From: Lachnospiraceae bacterium
Lineage (GTDB): Bacteria > Bacillota_A > Clostridia > Lachnospirales > Lachnospiraceae
Direction: 5' to 3'
Length of the DNA stretch: 64,000 nt
Assembly: GCA_009911175.1 (NCBI GenBank)
Contig: QXWX01000037.1
Coordinates: 1-64,000 of the forward strand
The position numbers and the translations under genes are program-made. This document shows, piece by piece, positions 37,900 to 48,253 of this stretch (position 1 is its first letter; each line of letters opens with the position of its first letter). Under the pieces are notes generated by a model that did not search any database, was not told the origin of the DNA, and saw only the letters and a program-made list of their open reading frames with translations.

Positions 37900-38952
37900 T
37901 TAATCTTCATCCAAATCTTTCTTGTTGATCGCATCCAACTTACTCTGCAAGGTCGTCAGCGTCTTCATGACGTGTTCATAATCCATCCGCTTGGGACCGA
38001 TGATGCCGATCGTTCCCTTCATCCCGTCTCCCAGATCGTAGGTTGCCGTAACGACACTGCAGTCACGCATCGTCTTCACCGGCGCTTCATCGCCGATATA
38101 GACCTGGATCCCATGATTCTCTTCACTGGATAAGGTCTCAGTTACCAGTTCCGCCAGCTGCTGCTTCTCTTCAAATGCATTGAGGATCTCCTGTGCATTC
38201 TGCTTGTCACTAAGCTCCGGATACTTGAATATGTTGGTCGCCCCGCTTGTGTAGATCTCCATATCATCCTCCACATGGATGATATCCGCCACCGCATCCA
38301 GCACATTGCTGATGACATTACTGTGGATACCGGCCTGCTCCTTCAGCCGGGCGATCAGTCCTAAGTTGATCTCTTCGATGGACATCCCGTTCAATGTAGT
38401 ATTCAAAAGCATGTTCAGCTTGAGCAGTGTCTCGTTGCCGAGCATCTCTCCCACATTGATGATCTTATTCTTGATCACATTGCCGCTCATCACGATCACT
38501 GCCACGATCTGCCGCGCGTCTACCTGGGACAGCTGGATAAACTTTAACGTATTCCTCCTGTTCACAGGGGAGGATACCAGGGTTGCGTAATTGGTATTCG
38601 CAGCCAGAACCTTCGCCGCCTGCTTGAGTACCTTCTCCACCCGATCCGTCTTCTCAAGCATCACGCTCTTGAGTTCTTCCAGTTCCTGTTCCTTATCCCG
38701 CATCAGCATATCTACATATAAACGGTATCCCTTATCTGAAGGAATCCGTCCGGCGGAAGTATGGGGCTGAAATATATAACCCAGATCTTCCAGATCCGCC
38801 ATCTCATTGCGGATCGTTGCAGAACTCAGCTTCAGATCCGTTGATTTGGAAAGGGTCCTGGATCCGACCGGTTCCCCGGTCTCCAGATAATTCTGGATGA
38901 TAGCCCGTAATATAGTATGCTTTCTCTCACTCAGCTCTACGACTGCCATCAT
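37900..38952 (-). CDS. hrcA: Heat-inducible transcription repressor HrcA
   Basis: 350-residue repressor that binds CIRCE and is folded by GroEL. The winged-helix N-terminus (ILRAIIQNYLETGEPVGSRT, then SSATIRNEMADLEDLGYI, then HTSAGRIPSDKGYRLYVD) is diagnostic; the C-terminal half is the GAF-like domain (IGPKRMDYEHV). The ATG pair at 38952 follows AAGGGGG. It is first gene of its own operon, directly behind the CIRCE operator, so it represses itself. Confidence 0.97.
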   Translation of the reverse strand: MMAVVELSERKHTILRAIIQNYLETGEPVGSRTLSKSTDLKLSSATIRNEMADLEDLGYIFQPHTSAGRIPSDKGYRLYVDMLMRDKEQELEELKSVMLEKTDRVEKVLKQAAKVLAANTNYATLVSSPVNRRNTLKFIQLSQVDARQIVAVIVMSGNVIKNKIINVGEMLGNETLLKLNMLLNTTLNGMSIEEINLGLIARLKEQAGIHSNVISNVLDAVADIIHVEDDMEIYTSGATNIFKYPELSDKQNAQEILNAFEEKQQLAELVTETLSSEENHGIQVYIGDEAPVKTMRDCSVVTATYDLGDGMKGTIGIIGPKRMDYEHVMKTLTTLQSKLDAINKKDLDED

Positions 38953-39012
38953 ATTCCCCCTTTCTTCTGCGGATCATCTTCTACATTTTATAAAAAGCTC
39001 TTGTTTTTTCTA

Positions 39013-39039
39013 TTAGCACTCCCTCGATTTGAGTGCTAA
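39013..39039. promoter_or_regulatory. CIRCE operator
   Basis: Perfect match to the CIRCE consensus: TTAGCACTC (39013-39021), 9-base spacer, GAGTGCTAA (39031-39039). It lies just downstream of the hrcA -10 box, about 60 bases before hrcA, where HrcA would block transcription of the heat-shock operon. Confidence 0.97.
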
Positions 39040-39054
39040 CATCTTACGTATATT

Positions 39055-39083
39055 AAGATAGCACCTTGATTTCCGTTTGTCAA
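39055..39083 (-). promoter_or_regulatory. Predicted promoter of the hrcA operon
   Basis: Minus-strand consensus TTGACA (39078-39083) and TATCTT (39055-39060), 17-base spacer. The CIRCE operator covers the expected transcript start. Confidence 0.75.
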
Positions 39084-39177
39084 CATACTTTATATATTTT
39101 TTATCTTTTTTACTTCCCCTTGCTATTCTCCGGAAAATATCGTAATATATTTTTGAAAAAAGCTGGAGGTTCACATT

Positions 39178-39723
39178 ATGAAAAAGCTGTGGGAATTATA
39201 TGTTACGTTTCTTCGTGTGGGCGGCCTTACGTTCGGCGGAGGCATGGCGATGCTGCCCATGCTGAAAAAAGAGGTCATCGAAAAAAAAGGCTGGACCAAC
39301 GAGGAAGAGCTGCTGGATATCTATGCCATCGGGCAATGTACCCCGGGCATCATCGCGGTCAACACCTCGACCTATATCGGCTATGAACAGGCCGGGATCA
39401 TCGGCGCCGTATGCTGTACCCTGGGTATGGTCACCCCATCCCTGATCATCATCACTCTGATCGCCACCATATTAAATCGGTTTATCGCGGAGCCCCTGGT
39501 GGTCCACGCGCTGTCCGGCATCCGGGTCGCGGTCTGCGCCATGATGCTCAATACGGTCATTTCCCTTGCCAGAGCAGGGATCAAGGACAAGCTTGGAGTG
39601 CTTTTGTTCCTGGCCGGGTTTCTTCTTGCTACGTTCTCACCGATTCCTACGATCGTGCTGGTTGTGTGCGCGGCTGTGATCGGAATCTTCGTAAATATCA
39701 GAAAGGAGAAGGCTGGATCATGA
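39178..39723 (+). CDS. Chromate transporter half-protein A
   Basis: 181-residue CHR-family membrane protein of the short (single-domain) type. The N-terminal motif FLRVGGLTFGGGMAMLPML and the GQCTPGIIAVNTSTYIGY segment are the CHR signature. Short CHR proteins work as pairs encoded by adjacent genes. The natural substrate may be chromate/sulfate-like anions but is unproven. AGCTGGAGG lies upstream of the start at 39178. It overlaps the next gene by 4 bases (ATGA). Confidence 0.93.
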   Translation: MKKLWELYVTFLRVGGLTFGGGMAMLPMLKKEVIEKKGWTNEEELLDIYAIGQCTPGIIAVNTSTYIGYEQAGIIGAVCCTLGMVTPSLIIITLIATILNRFIAEPLVVHALSGIRVAVCAMMLNTVISLARAGIKDKLGVLLFLAGFLLATFSPIPTIVLVVCAAVIGIFVNIRKEKAGS

Positions 39724-40274
39724 TCTATCTGACTTTATTTATAGAATTTTTCAAAATCGGTTTATTCTCCATCGGCGGCGGCATGGCTACAGTGCCTTTC
39801 CTGATGGATCTGGCGCAGAAATACCCCTGGTTCACTGCTTCCGAGCTGGCGGATATGATCGCCATCAGCGAGAGCACGCCCGGCCCCATCGGAATCAATA
39901 TGGCCACTTACGCAGGCTTTCACGCTGCCGGGATTCCGGGCGCCGTCCTGGCCACCCTGAGCCTGGTTTCTCCTGCTATCATTATCATTGTCATAATCGC
40001 AAAATTTATGTCTGATTTCAGTGAAAACAAATATGTCCGTGCCGCATTTTACGGCATACGTCCCATGATCGCGTCGCTGATCGGATATGCTGTATGGCAG
40101 ATTGCTGTCATTACCTTTGCAGACCTGACACAGCCAAGGCCTGTGTTCCATTACTCTTCCATGGGCATCTGTCTTGTGATCTTTCTGCTGCTGCAGTGGA
40201 AGCCATTAAAAAAGCTCCACCCGATCCTCTGGATCGGCTGCGGAGCCATACTTGGAATTTTATTCCGGCTGTAA
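39720..40274 (+). CDS. Chromate transporter half-protein B
   Basis: 184-residue partner of the preceding short CHR protein: FFKIGLFSIGGGMATVPFL at the N-terminus and ISESTPGPIGINMATYAGF as its version of the GxxTPG signature. The ATG at 39720 overlaps the stop of the first gene as ATGA, so the two are translationally coupled and likely form a heterodimer with opposite membrane orientation. An apparently longer frame starting at 39411 is an overlap with the first gene. Confidence 0.93.
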   Translation: MIYLTLFIEFFKIGLFSIGGGMATVPFLMDLAQKYPWFTASELADMIAISESTPGPIGINMATYAGFHAAGIPGAVLATLSLVSPAIIIIVIIAKFMSDFSENKYVRAAFYGIRPMIASLIGYAVWQIAVITFADLTQPRPVFHYSSMGICLVIFLLLQWKPLKKLHPILWIGCGAILGILFRL

Positions 40275-40306
40275 AGATCTGATAACGCCTGCACCCTCTG
40301 ATGGAT

Positions 40307-40379
40307 GATATCCTGTGCGGCTGGACGATACTCACAGCAGATTTCCGACCGTAAGTGTATCTGGCGCTCAGGATATATC
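40307..40379. repeat. Palindromic repeat (family 2) behind the chromate transporter genes
   Basis: 73-base imperfect palindrome closing with GATATCC...GGATATATC. Its left half (GCGGCTGGACGATACTCACAG and following bases) matches the minus strand of 7988-8018. It may act as a transcript-end hairpin for the transporter genes and the convergent M20 gene. Confidence 0.65.
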
Positions 40380-40436
40380 ACTTCCGGGAACAGGCGTATT
40401 TTTGATAATCTTCCGAAAGGATCTGTGCCAGTTCTT

Positions 40437-41603
40437 TCACAGATTTCTCACCAGTTCTTTTAAAACGTTCTCGCAGCGCAGGATGTCTGCTATGGGAACA
40501 GATTCCTGAGGCTTGTGAGCCAGCTCCAGGTCGCCCGGACCATAGGACATCGTGTTTTTGTTTCCCAGTTTTCCCGCAATCACCGCAGTATCCGTATATC
40601 CTGGAAATACCCCTGTTTCTGCGGGCCTTCCTTCCACCTTTCTGCAGGAATCCTGGAGCCTGCTGAACAGCTCGGAAGTCTCGTCCATCTCAATAGCGGG
40701 ACGGTCCCCGGTGATCCGATAGGTCACCTTTGCCTTAGGAACCGCTTTCTCTGCCTCCTCCGCCGCTTTTTTCACCATATGCTCCCCGTCCTCCTTTGTA
40801 TAAGGAGGGACAAGCCGCATATCCACAGTTACCGTACACTGCTCCGATACCACATAGGGCTGGCTTCCGCCCGAAATCCGGCCAAAAGAGACCGTCGACG
40901 CTCCCATCTGCGGATGCCGCGCAAGCTGCGTAAAATCTTTTCGTATACTGGAGATGACCTCTGCCATCGCCGCAATGGCATCTGCCCCCTTCCATGGCGT
41001 CGCTGCATGGGCCGTGATCCCCTCCACGGATATTTCGAACCAGAGACGCCCCTTATGGGCCGCCTGCAATTCCCCGTTGGTAGGCTCCATATCCAGTACC
41101 AGAGAGTCCCTTGCAATCCATCCCGATTCGATCGCTTTTTCCGCCCCGGCCATATTTCCCTCTTCATCTACCGTACCAATCACCTTCAAGGTCCGACCGG
41201 CCATATTTCCATCCCGAAAATGCTCCGCCGCACTTTGAAATGCGGACAGCGCACAGGCAAACCCGGATTTCATATCGCAGGAACCCCGACCGTACAGCCG
41301 ATTTCCCCTGATCTCCCCGGAAAATGGGTCTTCCTCCCATCCACTGCCTGCCGGGACGGTATCCATATGGCAGATAAAGATGCATTCCGGCTTTTCTTCC
41401 TTTCCCGGCAGGGAAAGCATCACATTATTCCTGCCGGGCAGCACTTCCTCTGTCCGAATCGTGACACGGTCATTCGTGTTTTGAAGCTCTTGTCCAAAAG
41501 AAAGCAAAAACTGTTCCATCCCTTTTTCACCGGTACCCGGATTCGTACTGTCGATCCGTACCATCTGTTGCGTCAGCTTAACCGCAAGTTGATTTTGTTC
41601 CAT
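40437..41603 (-). CDS. M20-family metallopeptidase (ArgE/DapE-like)
   Basis: 388-residue zinc amidohydrolase. Metal and catalytic motifs are FICHMDTVPAG, YGRGSCDMKSGFA and GTVDEEGNMAGAEKA. The dimerisation domain lies at about residues 185-295. The ArgE/DapE/ACY1 group covers acetylornithine deacetylase, succinyl-diaminopimelate desuccinylase and general aminoacylases. Since argJ is present in this window, an ArgE role is not required, so the substrate is left open. The ATG follows GGAGGAAGATC. It lies 47 bases behind hemW, in the holA-lepA-hemW run. Confidence 0.9.
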   Translation of the reverse strand: MEQNQLAVKLTQQMVRIDSTNPGTGEKGMEQFLLSFGQELQNTNDRVTIRTEEVLPGRNNVMLSLPGKEEKPECIFICHMDTVPAGSGWEEDPFSGEIRGNRLYGRGSCDMKSGFACALSAFQSAAEHFRDGNMAGRTLKVIGTVDEEGNMAGAEKAIESGWIARDSLVLDMEPTNGELQAAHKGRLWFEISVEGITAHAATPWKGADAIAAMAEVISSIRKDFTQLARHPQMGASTVSFGRISGGSQPYVVSEQCTVTVDMRLVPPYTKEDGEHMVKKAAEEAEKAVPKAKVTYRITGDRPAIEMDETSELFSRLQDSCRKVEGRPAETGVFPGYTDTAVIAGKLGNKNTMSYGPGDLELAHKPQESVPIADILRCENVLKELVRNL

Positions 41604-41650
41604 GATCTTCCTCCATATCCTTCCCCGTGAGCAGGTACATTTTTCATCAT

Positions 41651-42913
41651 CTAAGACAGCAGGAACTGTGCAAATACGTAATTGCTGATATCAATTCCTC
41701 TCTTTGTAAGTCTTATCGTTTCTTTCTCAATCTCCAAAAGGCCATATTCCCGCAGCTTTTTTAACGTTTCTCCATAAACGGTATCCACAGGAATGCCGAA
41801 CAAACGGAAAAATTCGGATTTTCTCACACCGCACATCATCCGCAGTCCAAGAAAGATGAACTCCTCCATTTCATCCTTTTTAGACAGAAATTGCTCTTCT
41901 TCACAGATCTTCCCCGGATCTCCGGCACAGGCCAGATATGTTTCCATATCCGGCGTATGGCAAAACCGAGTCGTTCCGATCAGCGACGAGGAGCCAAGCC
42001 CGATCCCAAGGTACGCTTTCCGCTGCCAGTAACCAATATTATGCCTGCAGGCACAGCCCGGCTTTGCGTAGTTGGATATCTCATATCTGGCATATCCGTA
42101 TTCCGTTAAGATGTTCTCCGTCTCCTCATACATGAGCCGCTCCGTCTCTTCATCCGGCAGGGGCGGATACTGCTGGTCATCTGATCCGGACGCGCCGGCC
42201 GGATCTGCCGGACCCTGTGCTCCGTCCCGCGCGTCCTGAGAAGCGTCCTTTTTTGCTCCTCTTCCCCTGTCCTCTGACTGCGGGTCTCTCGGCCCATTGC
42301 TGTACCATTCATAAAAAGGAGTTCCTTCTTCAATGATCAGGCTGTATACGGATAGATGCTCCGGTGCGAGCTCGACTGTTTTTCTCAGTGTCTCCCTCCA
42401 ACTCTCAGGAGTCTGCCCCGGGATCGCGGAAATCAGATCGATATTTACATTTTCCATTCCTGCCTGCCGGACCAGTCTCCAGGTATCCAGAAACTGCCGG
42501 TGATCATGAATCCTTCCCAGCATCCGCAGCTCTTCGTCCCTTACAGACTGCAGTCCGATGGAGATCCGGTTCACCCCGGCTCCTTTCCAGGCCAGAAGCT
42601 TTTCCTCTGTCACGGTTCCCGGGTTCGCCTCCATGGTGATCTCCGCCTCAGGATCCACCCGGAACGTCTCCCGGATTGCGGAAAAAACCGCCTGAATCTG
42701 GGTTGAGGACAGGATCGAAGGCGTTCCCCCGCCGATAAAGACTGTAGGCACATGACATGACGCATACCGTTTTCTATACCCCCTGATCTCCCGGATCAGG
42801 GCATTTACATATTCCTGACGCAAATCCTCTTTCGACGGGAAGGATAAAAAATCGCAGTAGGCACATTTCCGGACACAAAACGGAATATGCACATATAATT
42901 CCAGTTCATTCAC
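41651..42913 (-). CDS. hemW: Radical SAM heme chaperone HemW
   Basis: 420-residue radical SAM protein of the HemN-like clade without coproporphyrinogen oxidase activity. The [4Fe-4S] motif is CVRKCAYCDF (CxxxCxxC, residues 13-20), followed by FIGGGTPSIL and ISIGLQSVRDEELRMLGR. Residues about 206-248 are a low-complexity insert rich in Asp, Gly, Ala, Gln and Ser that is not part of the family fold and explains the extra length over the usual 380. GTG start. It lies directly downstream of lepA, the classical Firmicutes order. Confidence 0.93.
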   Translation of the reverse strand: MNELELYVHIPFCVRKCAYCDFLSFPSKEDLRQEYVNALIREIRGYRKRYASCHVPTVFIGGGTPSILSSTQIQAVFSAIRETFRVDPEAEITMEANPGTVTEEKLLAWKGAGVNRISIGLQSVRDEELRMLGRIHDHRQFLDTWRLVRQAGMENVNIDLISAIPGQTPESWRETLRKTVELAPEHLSVYSLIIEEGTPFYEWYSNGPRDPQSEDRGRGAKKDASQDARDGAQGPADPAGASGSDDQQYPPLPDEETERLMYEETENILTEYGYARYEISNYAKPGCACRHNIGYWQRKAYLGIGLGSSSLIGTTRFCHTPDMETYLACAGDPGKICEEEQFLSKKDEMEEFIFLGLRMMCGVRKSEFFRLFGIPVDTVYGETLKKLREYGLLEIEKETIRLTKRGIDISNYVFAQFLLS

Positions 42914-42939
42914 AATCTCACCAAGTCCCCTGTTAATCT

Positions 42940-42994
42940 GTTACTTTAATGACCGGATGCCGCGCAGCAAGTGCATAGTACGCGCGGACAGTAA
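42940..42994. repeat. Possible degenerate MITE-like element between lepA and hemW
   Basis: Begins GTTACT and ends GGACAGTAA, and is flanked by GTTAATCT (42932-42939) and GTTAATCC (42995-43002), a 7-of-8 match. The right flank runs into the lepA stop codon. The final C of the usual GTAAC end is missing and the inner sequence (CCGCGC...GCGCGG) is unlike the other copies, so this is a candidate only. Confidence 0.35.
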
Positions 42995-42995
42995 G

Positions 42996-44810
<1,815 letters not shown>

Positions 44811-44872
44811 GTCTCTTCCTCCTCAATCACGACGAATAGTATCTGCTTTCGTACAGGCAGCGCGGTAAATGG

Positions 44873-44891
44873 GCTATCCTGTGCTGAGCAG
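44873..44891. repeat. 19-base repeat (family 3) behind holA
   Basis: GCTATCCTGTGCTGAGCAG, identical to 35247-35265 behind dnaK, ending at the base next to the holA stop codon. Left of it, CTGCTTTCGTACAGGCAG (44843-44860) forms a small hairpin. Confidence 0.65.
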
Positions 44892-45869
44892 TTACGATGA
44901 ATATTTCACAAGAAACAATTCCACTGCCAGATGGTCGGTCAGCCTTCCGGTCTTCACGGACTGCTCCAGCTCAGCGCCTTCCTCCATGATGGCCCTTAAC
45001 TCCCGGCCCGGGAAATGCTTCGCCTGATCCATATACTTTCCGGCCACAAACGGGTGCAGTCCGGCCTTGGAGGCAATCTCTTTTCTCCCATATCCGGCTT
45101 TCAAAAGCCCTTTCACCTGGAGCAGGAGCCGATACTGCCGGATCATCAAAAATAAGATCCGCATGGGCGGTTCCTTTAGGGCCAGAAGATCATAATATAA
45201 CTCCAGTGCTCTTCTCTGTTTCTTCTGTGCCACCGCATCCACCATCTCGAAAATATGGTTGGTAATCTGGGTCACACAGACTGCGTCCACGTCCTCTTTG
45301 GTAATCGAGTCCCGGCCGAAGGTATAGCAGAACAGCTTTTCCAGCTCCTTCGTGATATTCTCCATATCGGTTCCTGTTTTATTCAGGAAATATACGATGG
45401 TCTGCTCACTGACCTGCCTGTTTTCCTTCCGAATCAGCCCGGCCACCCAGCGCTTCAAGGTCGCTTCATCCTGAAAGCCCAGCTCGACCGCGCGTCCCTT
45501 GGCCTTCACTGCCTTATACAGTTTGCTCCGCTTGTCCACTTCATTTTCCACGAAAAGGAAGCTGGTAGTCTCCGGCAGCTCCTTGATATAATCCGCCAGA
45601 TCTGTTCCGCCGCTTTTGAAAAAGCCCGAGTTCTCAAACACGATCAGCCTTCGCTCCGCAAAAAACGGCATAGTCTCCGCCAGGTCGATGACTTCCCTGA
45701 TCTCGATGCCCTTCCCTTCATAACAGGCATAATTCATAGTATCCCCTTCGGGAAGCATAGCTCTGGTCAAGCGGTCCCTGTACTGCCTTTTCAGATAGCC
45801 CTCTTCTCCGAAGAGAAGATAGATCTGCTTCAATTGTCCTGCCTTTAAATCTTCATTCAAACTTTTCAT
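44892..45869 (-). CDS. holA: DNA polymerase III delta subunit
   Basis: 325-residue clamp-loader subunit (YqeN type). Recognisable stretches are QIYLLFGEEGYLKRQYRDRL at the N-terminus, TSFLFVENEVDKRSKLYKAV, and the C-terminal RILFLMIRQYRLLLQVKGLL segment. Its start has no Shine-Dalgarno sequence, and a strong promoter lies so close that the transcript may begin only about 3 bases before the ATG. Upstream is comEC, the usual neighbour; rpsT, often next to holA, is not here. Confidence 0.95.
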   Translation of the reverse strand: MKSLNEDLKAGQLKQIYLLFGEEGYLKRQYRDRLTRAMLPEGDTMNYACYEGKGIEIREVIDLAETMPFFAERRLIVFENSGFFKSGGTDLADYIKELPETTSFLFVENEVDKRSKLYKAVKAKGRAVELGFQDEATLKRWVAGLIRKENRQVSEQTIVYFLNKTGTDMENITKELEKLFCYTFGRDSITKEDVDAVCVTQITNHIFEMVDAVAQKKQRRALELYYDLLALKEPPMRILFLMIRQYRLLLQVKGLLKAGYGRKEIASKAGLHPFVAGKYMDQAKHFPGRELRAIMEEGAELEQSVKTGRLTDHLAVELFLVKYSS

Positions 45870-45878
45870 AGCTTCTAT

Positions 45879-45907
45879 ATTATATAGGAAAACGTTCTAT
45901 TTTGCAA
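45879..45907 (-). promoter_or_regulatory. Promoter immediately in front of holA
   Basis: Minus-strand TTGCAA (45902-45907) and consensus TATAAT (45879-45884), exactly 17 bases apart. Transcription would begin near 45872, which places the holA ATG (45869) at the extreme 5' end. Confidence 0.65.
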
Positions 45908-45940
45908 AGCATTTCCTTACATATGCGGTAATCGCATGTT

Positions 45941-48253
45941 CTACAAAAGAATTGTTCCCAAATATCCTTCCATATCCACCCTGCTTCCATCTGTTTTCAC
46001 CGTCACTGCCCCGCAATCCTGCGTACTGAATAGCCGACACCCAAGCTGCCTCAGCCGTTCCAGTGTCTCCTGGTGCGGATGGCTGTATCGGTTGTTCCGT
46101 CCTGCGGAAATAAATCCGACCGCTGGATCTGCCTCTTCCAGAAATGCATCTGAGGTAGAATTTTTTGATCCATGATGGGCCACCTTCAGAATATCGTATT
46201 TTTGTAAAAGCCCGCTTTCTGTCAGTGCATATTCTCCATCCCCTTCTACATCTCCTGTAAAGAGCATATCAAATTTCTGGTATTTCAGAGCAAGTACCAT
46301 GGATGAAGCGTTTCCGATCTCCCCGCCGTAATCCGCGGCAGGCGCCAGACAGGTAAGCGTCATCCCGCCATCTTGGACCTGCTGCCCTTTCCGAATCGTC
46401 ACCGCTTTTGTTCCATAGCCTTCCGCCTTTTTGGCCAGCTCCAACAGCACTTCGTCCAGCACCTGTTCATCCGGCAGCACCAGTGTATGGATCCGGATCC
46501 CCATAGTCTGATTTTCCAGAAGCTCCTCTACCCCGTTGATGTGGTCAGCGTCCCCGTGGGAAATGAACACATAATCCAGTTCGCGGACTCCCCGGGATTT
46601 TAAAAAGGGCTCAATCCGGTAGGTTCCCACCTTTGACACATCCGTGCTTCCGCCGTCGATCAGATAATGCCTGCCGGAAGGCGTTCGGATATACAGTCCG
46701 TCCCCCTGCCCCACGTCAAGCATGACAGCCTGCAGTTCTCCCTGCTTTCCATGGCTGCACGCGCAGGTCAGGCAAAAAACGGCCGGCAGCATCACCATTA
46801 CCGTTCTCACGAAATGTGTCTCACGCCTGATGTCTCCTGTCTTTTCTTTCTCCACTTTCCGAGTTTTTCCGCACGGTTCTTTTTCATTTTGCTTTCGGGA
46901 CCGGATGGAGTCCAGCCCGGCCATACATCCGCCAAGCAGAACGATATAATAGGCTGCCATCCATATTTTCCCGGGTCGGCCGACCACGATCCTGGCAGCG
47001 GGCAGCCCCATGGACATCCCGCAGGCCCTTTCATAAACCCACAGGATGCCTTTGCAGACCTGCAGAATCCCCATTCCCCCGCCTGCCCACAGCATAGACA
47101 GCGCCGAGCCGGCAATCCCCGCGCCAAGGATCACAGACATCAGCGGAACCACCAGGAGATTCAGCAGCAGGGAATACAGAGGAAATTCAAAGTAATAATA
47201 CAGCATCACCGGAAGCAGCATCAGATGAATGGACAGCCCGGCACACAATGGCCTTGGGGCCGCATGAAATCCATCCAGCACCGGATACACCAGCACGATC
47301 CCCAGGATTGCCCCGAAGGACAGCAGGAAACCGGCATCCAGCAGATACAGGGGCTGCCACAGCACCACCACTGCCGCGGCAGCGGCCAGGCTGGTGGGCA
47401 GATCGTAGGTCCTTCCGGACATGTCCGCTCCGATCCGCACCAGAAACATGACCAGCGCCCGCAGGCTGGACACCCCCCACCCGATCATCAGCGTATAGAG
47501 CATCAAAAACAAGATTCCGGCAAGACCCGCCTGCAGAAATGACAGACCGGATTTTCGCAGCAGCTTATAAAATCCGGTTCCGAGAAAGGACATATGTAGA
47601 CCGGATATGGCCAATATATGGCCGATCCCGCTTTTCTGATACAGTTCCTTTAGTTCGGGATCCAATTCGCTCTTATCTCCCAGCAGGATTGCGGACATGC
47701 TGTTTCCATAATACTCTCCCAGAGCGGACACCAGCCGTTCCTTCCAGCGGCAGCGGAACACGCTCAGTCCTTCCCGGATATGCCATACCCGGGATTCCAT
47801 AATCTGAACGTCTTCAGCCCACACACTGGCATGGATCCCCTGTTTCTGATAATAAAATTTTTGATCAAAATTCCCCGGATTGGAAGCCTCCTGAAAAAAA
47901 CGGACTTCTCCGGTAAGATTGAGTTTGTTGCCGACGGCAATTTCTTTTACTTCCTGAATATTGTGATCTTGAAAAGCTTGTGATTTATCACGTTTGACAT
48001 AAACAAGAATTTTCGATTCTTCAATGATCTGTTCTTTCAGACGGACCTGATTGTCCGTCAGATAATAAACCTGGTATTTTGGTTTTTCTTCTCTCCGGGA
48101 GACAGTTCCCGTGAGGCTTACCGCCTCTCTGTCCTCGACGGCCAGTTCCAGCGGGGAAGGCCTCAGATCCTTTGCGATCCGAAGCCCACCCACAAGAACC
48201 GCCTGTATCCCGATCAGCAAAACCGCAGCCAGGCAGAGCGGTCTTTTTGTCAT
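45941..48253 (-). CDS. comEC: DNA internalization channel ComEC/Rec2
   Basis: 770-residue membrane protein for uptake of single-stranded DNA. The N-terminal DUF4131-like soluble domain (residues about 40-150) is followed by the Competence domain with many helices (GIGHILAISGLHMSFLG, then GWGVSSLRALVMFLVRIG), then a C-terminal metallo-beta-lactamase-like domain (MLDVGQGDGLYI, ISHGDADHINGVEELL, KVAHHGSKNSTSDAFL). The start overlaps the stop of the GerMN gene as ATGA. Full length, no frameshift. Confidence 0.96.
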   Translation of the reverse strand: MTKRPLCLAAVLLIGIQAVLVGGLRIAKDLRPSPLELAVEDREAVSLTGTVSRREEKPKYQVYYLTDNQVRLKEQIIEESKILVYVKRDKSQAFQDHNIQEVKEIAVGNKLNLTGEVRFFQEASNPGNFDQKFYYQKQGIHASVWAEDVQIMESRVWHIREGLSVFRCRWKERLVSALGEYYGNSMSAILLGDKSELDPELKELYQKSGIGHILAISGLHMSFLGTGFYKLLRKSGLSFLQAGLAGILFLMLYTLMIGWGVSSLRALVMFLVRIGADMSGRTYDLPTSLAAAAAVVVLWQPLYLLDAGFLLSFGAILGIVLVYPVLDGFHAAPRPLCAGLSIHLMLLPVMLYYYFEFPLYSLLLNLLVVPLMSVILGAGIAGSALSMLWAGGGMGILQVCKGILWVYERACGMSMGLPAARIVVGRPGKIWMAAYYIVLLGGCMAGLDSIRSRKQNEKEPCGKTRKVEKEKTGDIRRETHFVRTVMVMLPAVFCLTCACSHGKQGELQAVMLDVGQGDGLYIRTPSGRHYLIDGGSTDVSKVGTYRIEPFLKSRGVRELDYVFISHGDADHINGVEELLENQTMGIRIHTLVLPDEQVLDEVLLELAKKAEGYGTKAVTIRKGQQVQDGGMTLTCLAPAADYGGEIGNASSMVLALKYQKFDMLFTGDVEGDGEYALTESGLLQKYDILKVAHHGSKNSTSDAFLEEADPAVGFISAGRNNRYSHPHQETLERLRQLGCRLFSTQDCGAVTVKTDGSRVDMEGYLGTILL

